From: Betaproteobacteria bacterium
GTDB lineage: Bacteria > Pseudomonadota > Gammaproteobacteria > Burkholderiales > Casimicrobiaceae
Direction of reading: 5' to 3'
DNA: 8,087 nt
NCBI GenBank assembly: GCA_005883655.1
Contig: VBDA01000071.1
Location: 568-8,654 of the forward strand
Part shown: positions 1-6,439 of the stretch, piece by piece
Layout of the letters: every line of letters starts with the position of its first letter
How positions within the stretch are numbered: the stretch's first letter is position 1
Translations under genes and position numbers: made by a program
The notes under the pieces: model-generated
What the model saw: the letters and a program-made list of their open reading frames with translations, nothing else
The model's database searches: none
Told to the model about the DNA's origin: nothing

Positions 1-2
1 TC

Positions 3-209
3 CTGGAGGCCGCCGCGCGGCTCGGGGGTGACTGGCGCCGCGCGCTGCGCGAGTGGGACGGCGACCTCGAGTTTCACACCACGCGGGCCCGCGCGCTCGA
101 CGAGCGCTTGCCGTGGGATCATTTCGAGGTCGGCGTGAAGAAGGCCGGGCTCCGGCGCGAGTGGGAGCGGGCCCTCGCCGCCGACGCCGTGCCGGCCGGA
201 GCCGCCTGA
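3..209 (+). CDS. C-terminal fragment of a probable B12-binding-domain radical SAM protein (TIGR03960-like)
   Basis: The reading frame is open from the left edge to a TGA at 207-209, giving the last 68 residues of a protein whose start lies outside the window. The visible tail has a Trp/Arg-rich helix (GDWRRALREWDGD) followed by LPWDHFEVGVKK and REWERAL. This resembles the C-terminal end of the TIGR03960-type radical SAM proteins with a B12-binding domain, where a PWDHxxxGV..K..L..E..RA pattern recurs. No catalytic motif is in view, so the family call rests on that tail and is tentative; the role of the family is not established. Only 5 of 68 codons end in A or T, matching the first half of moaA and unlike everything after about nt 800. 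Its stop overlaps the moaA ATG (TGATG). Confidence 0.55.
   Translation: MEAAARLGGDWRRALREWDGDLEFHTTRARALDERLPWDHFEVGVKKAGLRREWERALAADAVPAGAA
198..201 (+). promoter_or_regulatory. Ribosome binding site of moaA
   Basis: GGAG lies inside the last codons of the upstream gene, 7 nt before the moaA ATG at 209. It decides the start in favour of 209 over upstream in-frame candidates. The arrangement, with the upstream stop overlapping the ATG, would allow translational coupling, provided the contig is correctly assembled here. Confidence 0.55.
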
Positions 210-1219
210 TGCCCTCCGTCCTCGACACGCGCGGCCGCGTGCTGCGCAACCTGCGCGTCTCGGTCACCGATCGCTGCAACCTCCGCTGCGGCTACTGCAT
301 GCCGGAGGAGGAGTACGTCTGGCTCCCGCGCGAGGACATCCTGCACTTCGGCGAGATCGCCGCGCTGGCCGACGTGTTCCTCGACCTCGGTGTGGACAAG
401 GTGCGCCTGACCGGCGGCGAGCCGCTGCTGCGCCGCGACCTGCCGCGCCTGGTGACGATGCTGGCGGCTCTGCCAGGGATTGACGACCTGGCGCTCACCA
501 CCAACGGTCTGCTGCTGGCGCGCGACGCCGCCGCCCTGCGCGCCGCCGGCCTGCAGCGCGTGACCGTGAGCCTGCACAGCCTGCGGCCCGCCACCTTCGA
601 CCGCCTGAGCGGCGGCCGCGGCCAGCTCCCCGCGGTGCTCGCCGGCATCGATGCTGCCGCCAACGCCGGGCTCACCCCCATCAAGGTCAACGCCGTCGTC
701 GTGCGCGGCGTCAACGACGACGAGGTGGCCGAGCTCGCTCGCTTCTTCAAGCGCCCCGGCTTCGTGCTGCGCTTCATCGAATACATGGACGTCGGCCACA
801 CCAACGGCTGGCGCTTGGACGATGTCGTGCCCTCGGCTGAAATCATCCGCATCGTCGGACACGAATTTCCGCTTGAACCGATCGGCGCGAACTATCCGGG
901 TGAGGTTGCCGAGCGCTGGCGCTACCTGGATTCGGATGAAGCTGAAGCGGGTGAAATCGGGGTCATCTCCTCGGTGACGCATGCGTTTTGCAAGGGCTGC
1001 ACGCGGGCCCGTCTCGCGACCGACGGCAAGCTCTATACCTGCCTTTTCGCAACTCAGGGCTACGACCTTCGCGCCCTGTTGCGTGGCAGCAGCGCGGACG
1101 AGGAGATCATCAACTACCTTGCCGCGATCTGGTCGCAGCGCGCGGACCGCTATTCCGAGATCCGTTCGGAAAGGACCGCGGCCCTGCCCAAGATCGAGAT
1201 GAGCTATATCGGCGGTTAA
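209..1219 (+). CDS. moaA: GTP 3',8-cyclase MoaA, first step of molybdenum cofactor synthesis
   Basis: MoaA is a radical SAM enzyme that converts GTP to (8S)-3',8-cyclo-7,8-dihydroguanosine 5'-triphosphate, which MoaC turns into cyclic pyranopterin monophosphate. The 336-residue product has the usual family length. The SAM cluster motif CX3CX2C is C23, C27 and C30 (DRCNLRCGYC). RLTGGEPLLRRDL follows, then a RFIEYMDVG motif. The second cluster motif CX2CX13C is C261, C264 and C278, and the protein ends in the Gly-Gly tail (SYIGG) needed for activity in this family. ATG 209 is chosen because GGAG lies at 198-201, 7 nt upstream, and the N-terminus fits the family; the open frame runs on upstream but looks non-coding there. 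The stop overlaps the next ATG (TAATG). Codon use changes sharply near codon 190: A/T-ending codons are 9 of 190 before and 34 of 146 after, and Glu goes from 8/8 GAG to 8 GAA plus 6 GAG. The gene may therefore be a recombinant or a contig chimera. Confidence 0.96.
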   Translation: MPSVLDTRGRVLRNLRVSVTDRCNLRCGYCMPEEEYVWLPREDILHFGEIAALADVFLDLGVDKVRLTGGEPLLRRDLPRLVTMLAALPGIDDLALTTNGLLLARDAAALRAAGLQRVTVSLHSLRPATFDRLSGGRGQLPAVLAGIDAAANAGLTPIKVNAVVVRGVNDDEVAELARFFKRPGFVLRFIEYMDVGHTNGWRLDDVVPSAEIIRIVGHEFPLEPIGANYPGEVAERWRYLDSDEAEAGEIGVISSVTHAFCKGCTRARLATDGKLYTCLFATQGYDLRALLRGSSADEEIINYLAAIWSQRADRYSEIRSERTAALPKIEMSYIGG

Positions 1220-1896
1220 TGCATCTCAAAGCACTTTTCGAGTTCTTGAGCGGACTGGAACAGAACAACAACAGGCCGTGGTTCGCGTGGAACAAACCGG
1301 CGTACGACGTGCTGCGCGAGGAGTTCGAGCATCTGGTAGCCGATGTCACCGCGCGGGTACAGAAATTCGACCGTGCACTCGGGCCCGTCGATCCGAAGAA
1401 AGCGATGTTCCGTATCTACCGCGACACGCGCTTTTCCAAGGACAGGACGCCGTACAAGACGCATTTCAGCGCGGCGATCCGCGACCGGTCGAAGCGCGGC
1501 CTGGAGCCGGGCTACTACTTCCACATCGACCACAAGGGAATGCTGCTGGTTGGCGGTGGTATTTATCGGCCGGAGCCGGAGATATTGAAACGGGTGCGGC
1601 AGTACATCGCCACCAACCCGCAAACATTGACCAGGATGCTGCGCAATCTCCGTCTCAGAAAAACCTATGACGGCTTTATCGATGAGGATGCGTTGGTGCG
1701 CCCGCCCAAGGGCTTCAGCGTGGACACTCCGCACATCGACGCGATCAAGCTCCGCCATTTTTTCGCGATGCTCGAGGTCAACGTCAAAAGGCGTCCGCCC
1801 AAGGACCTTGCCGGCGATCTCGCCGACGATTTTCGCGATCTGTTGCCGTTGATGGAGTGGTTGCGTGCCGCTGCTTCCACCGAGCGTAGCTCTTGA
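1219..1896 (+). CDS. DUF2461 family protein (TIGR02453-like), function unknown
   Basis: The product is 225 residues, the normal size for DUF2461. The family signature RIYRDTRFSKDRTPYKTHF is at residues 65-83. It is followed by a GYYFHID / GGGIYRPEP stretch (about 110-133) typical of the family, and the N-terminus has the NNNRPWFAWNKPAYD element (16-30). No signal peptide or membrane segment is visible, so it is probably cytoplasmic. The biochemical function of DUF2461 is not established and I do not assign one. The start ATG overlaps the moaA TAA by one base, and the stop TGA overlaps the TTG start of fdhD, so the gene sits inside the molybdenum-cofactor operon. About 24% of the first 50 codons end in A/T, the same as the second half of moaA. 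The open frame continues upstream into moaA, but that extension has no family similarity. Confidence 0.9.
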   Translation: MHLKALFEFLSGLEQNNNRPWFAWNKPAYDVLREEFEHLVADVTARVQKFDRALGPVDPKKAMFRIYRDTRFSKDRTPYKTHFSAAIRDRSKRGLEPGYYFHIDHKGMLLVGGGIYRPEPEILKRVRQYIATNPQTLTRMLRNLRLRKTYDGFIDEDALVRPPKGFSVDTPHIDAIKLRHFFAMLEVNVKRRPPKDLAGDLADDFRDLLPLMEWLRAAASTERSS

Positions 1897-2732
1897 ACGC
1901 GCCCGACATCCCCTATCGCCCGATCCTGACCGACGCGGCCCGGCCGTCCACCTTCACCGTGCGCGCCGTCGACGAGCACGGCGAAGCACGCGACACCCCG
2001 ATTGCCGGCTAGCATCCGCTCACGCTCTATGTCGACAAGCGCGAGATTCTGACCCTGATGACCCTCGGCGCTGCGCCGGAGGCGCTGGCGATCGGCTACC
2101 TGCGCAACCAGCGCCTGCTGGGCTCGCTCGACGAGATCGTGTCGGTTCAGGTCGATTGGGGCGTCAACGCGGTGGTCGTCAACACCCGGCACGGCCTGAA
2201 GGACCTCGACGCGAAGCTCGGCAAGCGGACTACGACCAGCGGCTGCGGTCAAGGCACCGTGTTCGGCGACCTGATGGAAGAGATCGATTCGGTGAAGCTT
2301 CACACCGACGAGGTGCTCAGCCGCACCGCGCTGTATGCGCTGCTCGACCGGGTGCGCGGGCACGATACGATCTACAAGCAGTCCGGCGCCGTTCACGGCT
2401 GCGCGCTCGCCAGCAACCAAGACGGAGCGAGCGAGATTCTTTATTTTGTCGAGGATGTCGGACGGCACAACGCGGTCGATGCCATTGCCGGGCTGATGTG
2501 GCTCGACCGCGTCGACGGCGGCGACAAGATTTTCTACACCACCGGACGACTCACGTCCGAGATGGTGATCAAGGCGGCTCAAATGGGCATACCGTTCCTG
2601 GTGTCGCGCTCGGGATTGACACAGATGGGTTACGAGATCGCGCAGAAGGTCGGCATCACCATGATCGGCCGCGCCACCAACAAGCACTTCCTGCTGTTCG
2701 CCGGCGGCGAGCGGTTTCGGCCGGACGCTTGA
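1893..2732 (+). pseudogene. fdhD: Formate dehydrogenase accessory sulfurtransferase FdhD, interrupted by an in-frame amber stop
   Basis: FdhD passes sulfur from a cysteine desulfurase (IscS in E. coli) to the bis-MGD cofactor of formate dehydrogenase. Read from TTG 1893 (overlapping the DUF2461 TGA), the frame would encode 279 positions, close to the 277 of E. coli FdhD. However, codon 40 is TAG (2010-2012), within what reads as I-A-G-stop-H-P-L-T-L-Y-V-D-K, where relatives normally have Glu. GAG to TAG is a single-base change. The rest is intact: the sulfur-carrying loop SGCGQGTVF (Cys118), SGAVHGCAL, EDVGRHNAVDAI, TTGRLTSEM and GRATNKHFLLFAG. Only the first of the two loop cysteines of E. 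coli (C121, C124) has a counterpart. TAG is the normal stop of mobA, moeA and the small gene ending at 6055, so readthrough by recoding is unlikely. It may be a recent nonsense mutation, a consensus error, or a gene restarted at ATG 2058. Confidence 0.8.
2058..2732 (+). CDS. fdhD: Residual FdhD open frame downstream of the amber stop (possible N-terminally truncated product)
   Basis: After the TAG at 2010 the first ATG in frame is 2058, giving 224 residues beginning MTLGAAPEAL. This would keep the loop cysteine (Cys63 in this numbering), the EDVGRHNAVDA segment and the whole C-terminal part, but lose about 55 N-terminal residues. No good Shine-Dalgarno precedes this ATG, and Met here matches an internal Met of full-length relatives rather than a natural start. 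I list it because an automatic annotation would report this frame. Whether it is translated or active is unknown; loss of the N-terminal strands makes a stable protein doubtful. Confidence 0.45.
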   Translation: MTLGAAPEALAIGYLRNQRLLGSLDEIVSVQVDWGVNAVVVNTRHGLKDLDAKLGKRTTTSGCGQGTVFGDLMEEIDSVKLHTDEVLSRTALYALLDRVRGHDTIYKQSGAVHGCALASNQDGASEILYFVEDVGRHNAVDAIAGLMWLDRVDGGDKIFYTTGRLTSEMVIKAAQMGIPFLVSRSGLTQMGYEIAQKVGITMIGRATNKHFLLFAGGERFRPDA

Positions 2733-3328
2733 CATCGCCTTCGCGCGGAGTGAGCGGCGTGGTGCTCGCCGGCGGCCAGGGCCGGCGCATGGGCACTCTC
2801 GACAAGGGCTTGGTGCCCCTTCACGGCCGATCCATGGTGCGACACGTGCTGGACAGGCTCGCGCCGCAAGTCGACGACATCCTGATCAATGCCAACCAAA
2901 ACCTCGATCGATACGCGGCGCTTGGCTTTCGCGTCGTTCCCGACTCGATCGAGGGTTTCGCGGGCCCTCTCGCCGGGCTGCACGTGGGGCTCACGCACGC
3001 GTCGCAACCGCTGGTCGCCACCGTTCCGTGCGACTCGCCGTTCTTGCCGGCGGATCTGGTCGCGCGGCTGCTCGCAGCGCTGCAAAAGATGGATGCCGAG
3101 CTCGCTGTCGCGCGGACCTTCGATCAACCCCACCCGGTGTTCGCGCTTGTTCGCCGCTCGGTGTTGCCGCATCTGACCCGGTTTCTCGAGGGCGGAGGTC
3201 GAAAGATCGACGCCTGGTACGCTACACTCAGGACCATCGAGGTCGCATTCGACGACGAGGCCGACGCCTTTCGCAACATCAATACGCTCGATGAGCTCCA
3301 GCAGCTCGACCTTCGATCCGACCAATAG
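2729..3328 (+). CDS. mobA: Molybdenum cofactor guanylyltransferase MobA
   Basis: MobA transfers GMP from GTP to molybdenum-molybdopterin to form the guanine dinucleotide cofactor of the DMSO-reductase family, including formate dehydrogenases. From TTG 2729 the product is 199 residues (E. coli MobA is 194). The nucleotide-binding loop VVLAGGQGRRMG is at 11-22, DKGL at 25-28, EGFAGPLAGL in the middle, the metal-site region PCDSPF at 100-105, GGGRKIDAW at 155-163 and the closing NINTLDEL at 183-190. The TTG start overlaps the fdhD TGA, repeating the junction upstream of fdhD. GTG 2759 has GGAG (2747-2750) 8 nt upstream but would begin inside the first beta strand, so I prefer the TTG. The open frame continues far upstream through fdhD, which is a GC-rich shadow. 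The stop is TAG. Confidence 0.94.
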   Translation: MTSPSRGVSGVVLAGGQGRRMGTLDKGLVPLHGRSMVRHVLDRLAPQVDDILINANQNLDRYAALGFRVVPDSIEGFAGPLAGLHVGLTHASQPLVATVPCDSPFLPADLVARLLAALQKMDAELAVARTFDQPHPVFALVRRSVLPHLTRFLEGGGRKIDAWYATLRTIEVAFDDEADAFRNINTLDELQQLDLRSDQ

Positions 3329-3338
3329 TCTTTCCAAA

Positions 3339-4619
3339 ATGAGCAGCGCACCCCGGACATTGCGCGAAGCGTCCTGCGCCGACGACTACGATCCGAATTC
3401 GATGCCGGTGGCAAAGGCGCGCGCGTTGATTCGCAGCTTTCTCGCTCCAATGACCGCTACCGAGCGTGTTCATGTCCGCAGCGCGCTCGGACGCGTCCTG
3501 GCGGAACAGGTGGTGTCTCCGATCGCGGTGCCGGGCCACGACAATTCGGCGATGGATGGCTACGCCGTGCGCTTCGAGGATTTGCGGCAGGACGGAGATA
3601 CGCTGCTCAGGCGCATCGGCGAATCGTTCGCGGGCAAACCTTGGCCGGGCGCGATAGTTGCGGGCGAATGCGTGCGCATCTTCACCGGCGGCGTCATGCC
3701 GCGCGGCGCCGACACCGTCGTGATGCAGGAGCGCGCCGTCGAAGACACCCGCGGCGTTCGCATTGCGCCCGGTGCGGTGGCGAAAGCGGGACAGAACCGG
3801 CGCTTCGCGGGTGAGGATTTGAAAGCCGGGCAGGTCGTGTTTCGCTCCGGCCAGCGTATCCATCCCGCCGAGCTGGGAATGATCGCATCGCTGGGCATCG
3901 GCGAGATCGGCGTCTTTCGCAAGCTTCGCGTCGCGTTTTTTTCGACCGGCGACGAACTCAAGTCCATCGGTACGCCGCTTGCGGCCGGCGAAATATACGA
4001 CAGCAATCGCTATACGCTGCACGGCATGCTGACGCGGCTCGATTGCGACGTGATCGACATGGGCGTGGTCGAGGACGTGCCGGAGAAGCTCGAGCGCGCG
4101 TTCGCCACCGCGGCCGCGGCGGCGGACGTGGTGATCACGTCCGGTGGCGTTTCCGTCGGTGAGGCCGATTATGTCAAACAGCTTCTCGACAAGCTCGGCG
4201 AAGTTCTGTTCTGGAAAATCGCCATGAAGCCGGGGCGACCGCTCGCCTACGGCAAGATTGGCGGCGCGCATTTCTTCGGATTGCCCGGCAACCCGGTCTC
4301 GGTGATGGTCACCTTCTATCAGTTCGTGCGCGATGCGCTTTTGACGCTCCAGGGCCAGCGCGACGTTGCGCCGCTGCCGACGTTCAGGGTGCCGTTGTCC
4401 GCACCGATAAAAAAAGTGCCGGGACGCACCGAGTTCCAGCGCGGAATCCTGACTGCGAACGCGGACGGAGCGTGGTCGGTGCGCACCACGGGCGATCAGG
4501 GTTCGGGCATCCTGTCTTCGATGTCGCAGGCAAACTGCTTCATCATTCTCGGCAGCGACACCGGTAACGTCGCCGCCGCCGAGCTGGTCGAAGTACAGCT
4601 GCTGGAAGGCCTGGTGTAG
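3339..4619 (+). CDS. moeA: Molybdopterin molybdenumtransferase MoeA
   Basis: MoeA inserts molybdate into adenylylated molybdopterin (the MogA product), releasing AMP and giving molybdenum cofactor, which MobA then modifies. The product is 426 residues, slightly above the usual 400-415. Visible motifs are DYDP near residues 16-19 (common at the N-terminus of the betaproteobacterial type), VPGHDNSAMDGYAV at 64-77, TGGVMPRGADTVV at 116-128, STGDEL at 202-207, TSGGVSVGEADYVK from 267 (MoCF-binding domain), MKPGRPLAYG at 296-305 and GLPGNPVSV at 314-322. A C-terminal beta-barrel domain follows. ATG 3339 lies 10 nt after the mobA stop. ATG 3291 would give 442 residues with a Ser-rich extension overlapping mobA and is less likely. 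No strong Shine-Dalgarno is visible for either, so coupling to mobA translation is plausible. Confidence 0.95.
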   Translation: MSSAPRTLREASCADDYDPNSMPVAKARALIRSFLAPMTATERVHVRSALGRVLAEQVVSPIAVPGHDNSAMDGYAVRFEDLRQDGDTLLRRIGESFAGKPWPGAIVAGECVRIFTGGVMPRGADTVVMQERAVEDTRGVRIAPGAVAKAGQNRRFAGEDLKAGQVVFRSGQRIHPAELGMIASLGIGEIGVFRKLRVAFFSTGDELKSIGTPLAAGEIYDSNRYTLHGMLTRLDCDVIDMGVVEDVPEKLERAFATAAAAADVVITSGGVSVGEADYVKQLLDKLGEVLFWKIAMKPGRPLAYGKIGGAHFFGLPGNPVSVMVTFYQFVRDALLTLQGQRDVAPLPTFRVPLSAPIKKVPGRTEFQRGILTANADGAWSVRTTGDQGSGILSSMSQANCFIILGSDTGNVAAAELVEVQLLEGLV

Positions 4620-4620
4620 T

Positions 4621-4638
4621 GCGCGCTCATTCGCGCGC
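4621..4638 (+). other. GC-rich hairpin between moeA and chrA
   Basis: GCGCGC at 4621-4626 and GCGCGC at 4633-4638 form a 6-bp stem around the loop TCATTC, one base after the moeA TAG. No T-run follows (the next bases are GGCAGCGGAG), so this is not a standard intrinsic terminator. It could pause transcription, stabilise the moeA 3' end or simply reflect base composition. Confidence 0.3.
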
Positions 4639-4665
4639 GGCAGCGGAGCGCTTTTGCGTGGCGAA

Positions 4666-6045
4666 ATGAATCCGGCACGGCCAAAGCTGGCCGCCGCGAC
4701 GGAAACGCGAATTGATTCGCACGTGCCGCCGATCGCACCTACGCGCGCAGCAGCGTTTCGCTACTGGTGGAAGCTCGGCTGGATAAGCTTCGGCGGACCA
4801 GCGGGGCAGATCGCGATCATGCATCACGACCTGGTCGAGCGCATGCACTGGATCTCCGAGCGCCGCTTCCTGCACGCCCTCAACTACTGCATGGTGCTGC
4901 CCGGTCCCGAGGCGCAGCAGCTTGCCACCTACATCGGCTGGCTCATGCACCGCACCTGGGGCGGGATCGTCGCCGGCGCGCTGTTCGTCCTGCCGTCGCT
5001 CTTCGTTCTGATCGCGTTGTCGTGGGTGTATATGGCCCACGGACAAGTGCCCGCCATAGCCGGAATGCTCTACGGCATCAAGCCCGCGGTCACCGCCATC
5101 GTGTTGCATGCGGCATGGCGCATCGGCACGCGAGCGCTCAAGTCGCCTTCGTTGTGGGCGATCGCCGCGGCGGCGTTCGTGGCGATCTTCGCCTTCGCGG
5201 CGCCTTTTCCTGCGATCGTTCTTGCTGCGGGAGCGCTTGGCGCGCTCGGCGGCAAGCTCGCGCCGGCGCAATTTGCGGCCGTGCGGGCGCACAGCGCCGG
5301 GGGTTCGGCACATGCGCCGGCGATCATCGACGATGACACGCCGACTCCAAAGCACGCGCTCTTTCGCGCCTCGCGACTCGCGGCGGTGGCCGCTGTCGGC
5401 CTCGCGCTCTGGGGCGCCTCTTTCGCCGCCCTCTTTGTCATGTCCGGCGGCGATTCGCCGCTCACCCAAATGGGCTGGTTCTTCACCAAGGCGGCGCTGC
5501 TCACCTTCGGCGGCGCGTACGCAGTGCTTCCCTATGTGTATCAGGGCGCGGTCGAGACCTACGGTTGGCTCGCACCGCCGCAAATGATCGACGGGCTTGC
5601 GCTCGGCGAAACCACACCCGGACCGTTGATTATGGTCGTGGCCTTCGTCGGTTTCGTCGGCGGCTGGACGAAACAGCTATTCGGGCCCGAACATCTTTTT
5701 CTCGCCGGCGCGCTTGCCGCGACGGTGGTGACGTGGTTCACTTTTCTGCCCTCGTTCCTGTTCATACTCGCCGGCGGACCGCTGGTCGAGTCGACTCACG
5801 GGCAGATGAAATTTACGGCGCCGCTCTCCGCGATCACCGCGGCAGTGGTCGGCGTCATCGTCAACCTCGCGCTATTTTTTGCCTATCATGTGTTGTGGCC
5901 ACAGGGATTCAACGCACCCGTCGACTGGGTTTCACTGCTGATCGGCGCCTCGGCGACGATGGCGCTGTTCCGATTCAAGGTCGGCGTGATACCGGTGATC
6001 CTGGCCTGCGGCTTGGCGGGTCTCGCGATAACGCTGCTTCACTAA
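4666..6045 (+). CDS. chrA: Two-domain chromate transporter, CHR/ChrA family
   Basis: This is a 459-residue inner-membrane protein of the long-chain CHR family, whose characterised members export chromate. The N-terminal half has SFGGPAGQIA at 41-50, HALNYCMVLPGPEAQQLATY and a long hydrophobic stretch after it. The C-terminal half repeats the plan with LTFGGAYAVLPYV at 279-291 and GETTPGPLIMVV from about 314. A hydrophilic linker (about 205-230) joins the halves. Roughly ten hydrophobic segments are visible, and no cleavable signal peptide. ATG 4666 is taken as start. TTG 4654, four codons upstream, has GGAG (4645-4648) 5 nt before it and is a real alternative. The gene starts 46 nt after moeA on the same strand, so it may be co-transcribed with the cofactor genes. 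The substrate cannot be read from sequence; another oxyanion is possible. It converges with the gene at 6055-6339, leaving 9 nt between stops. Confidence 0.92.
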   Translation: MNPARPKLAAATETRIDSHVPPIAPTRAAAFRYWWKLGWISFGGPAGQIAIMHHDLVERMHWISERRFLHALNYCMVLPGPEAQQLATYIGWLMHRTWGGIVAGALFVLPSLFVLIALSWVYMAHGQVPAIAGMLYGIKPAVTAIVLHAAWRIGTRALKSPSLWAIAAAAFVAIFAFAAPFPAIVLAAGALGALGGKLAPAQFAAVRAHSAGGSAHAPAIIDDDTPTPKHALFRASRLAAVAAVGLALWGASFAALFVMSGGDSPLTQMGWFFTKAALLTFGGAYAVLPYVYQGAVETYGWLAPPQMIDGLALGETTPGPLIMVVAFVGFVGGWTKQLFGPEHLFLAGALAATVVTWFTFLPSFLFILAGGPLVESTHGQMKFTAPLSAITAAVVGVIVNLALFFAYHVLWPQGFNAPVDWVSLLIGASATMALFRFKVGVIPVILACGLAGLAITLLH

Positions 6046-6054
6046 TTCGATGCG

Positions 6055-6339
6055 CTAATCGCGCCCGCGCTCGAGCCTACGCATGCGCTGCTCGAGATCG
6101 AAGATGTCGGTCGATTGGGCGAGAAACGCCTCGCGGCTTTTCATCTCCTGCTTCCAGAACCAGGTGTCGAGACGATCAAGCCAGCCGCGTGGTCTGGAGA
6201 CTGTGCTGGCAAATGTGCTGGAAGGCACGGTGCTGTCTTTCTGCGCACGCTCGTTTGCATCCTGCAGGATGCCGTGAGTGAGCCTGGCCAAAATGCCTGT
6301 CAGGCTGTTGTCGTAGAGAGGAGGATCATTGGTTCTCAT
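6055..6339 (-). CDS. Small DUF3563-like protein, function unknown
   Basis: This minus-strand frame encodes 94 residues ending in TAG. The N-terminal half (NDPPLYDNSLTGILARL) is not one I recognise. The C-terminal half has WLDRLDTWFWKQEMKSREA followed by FLAQSTDIFDLEQRMRRLER, which resembles the short motif of DUF3563 proteins common in Burkholderiales (a YLA.S.D..DLE.RMR pattern). There is no signal peptide or membrane segment. The C-terminal half looks helical and amphipathic with many charged residues. ATG 6339 is preferred because AGGGA lies 7 nt upstream; ATG 6405 would add 22 residues with no visible merit. Its low-complexity background is not that of a shadow frame: nothing is coded opposite, and the start has a good ribosome site. 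The coding call is fairly firm, the family name less so. Confidence 0.65.
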   Translation of the reverse strand: MRTNDPPLYDNSLTGILARLTHGILQDANERAQKDSTVPSSTFASTVSRPRGWLDRLDTWFWKQEMKSREAFLAQSTDIFDLEQRMRRLERGRD

Positions 6340-6346
6340 TGAGCTG

Positions 6347-6351
6347 TCCCT
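6347..6351 (-). promoter_or_regulatory. Ribosome binding site of the small DUF3563-like gene
   Basis: On the minus strand AGGGA stands 7 nt before the ATG at 6339-6337. It supports that start over the in-frame ATG at 6405. Confidence 0.5.
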
Positions 6352-6378
6352 GATCGCCGGATCGGCGCTAGGTTGTCG

Positions 6379-6401
6379 GCAACGCACGGATGGCGCGTTG
6401 C
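6379..6401 (-). other. Inverted repeat in the leader of the small gene
   Basis: GCAACGC at 6379-6385 and GCGTTGC at 6395-6401 form a perfect 7-bp stem with a 9-nt loop. It lies between the candidate promoter and the ribosome site of the minus-strand gene at 6055-6339, so it would sit in that mRNA's leader. It could be an operator or an RNA hairpin. The symmetry is seen directly; any role is inference. Confidence 0.3.
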
Positions 6402-6410
6402 ACAATGAGA

Positions 6411-6439
6411 ACTATGGTGTCGCGCTCACTCCAAAGCAA
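6411..6439 (-). promoter_or_regulatory. Candidate sigma-70 promoter for the small minus-strand gene
   Basis: Reading the minus strand, TTGCTT (6439-6434) is followed after 17 nt by CATAGT (6416-6411). These match the consensus boxes at 3 of 6 and 4 of 6 positions, with ideal spacing. It lies about 75-100 nt upstream of ATG 6339. This is a weak match by eye in a region otherwise without genes. Confidence 0.25.

Noticed and set aside
53..208. N-terminal extension of moaA to an upstream start
   Set aside because: The residues are Arg-rich and unlike MoaA, the upstream partial gene explains these bases in another frame, and ATG 209 has a good ribosome site.
119..982. Long minus-strand open frame opposite moaA (287 aa)
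   Set aside because: It lies antisense to a clear MoaA, has low-complexity Ala/Gln/His/Val-rich content and matches no family; it is a GC-rich shadow frame.
2010..2012. Amber codon read as a recoded amino acid (pyrrolysine-type or reassigned TAG)
   Set aside because: TAG is the terminal codon of mobA, moeA and the gene at 6055-6339, the expected residue is an ordinary Glu, and no recoding element is visible.
1865..2728. Upstream extension of the mobA frame across the whole of fdhD
   Set aside because: The translation is Arg/Ala-rich without motifs, while the fdhD frame over the same bases carries all family motifs. It is an out-of-frame shadow that happens to join mobA.
4633..4660. Intrinsic terminator between moeA and chrA
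   Set aside because: The hairpin at 4621-4638 is not followed by a T-run; the only T stretch (4652-4655) is short and 13 nt away.
4627..5583. 318-aa minus-strand frame opposite chrA
   Set aside because: It is rich in Arg, Glu and His without any recognisable domain, and is fully antisense to an obvious membrane transporter.
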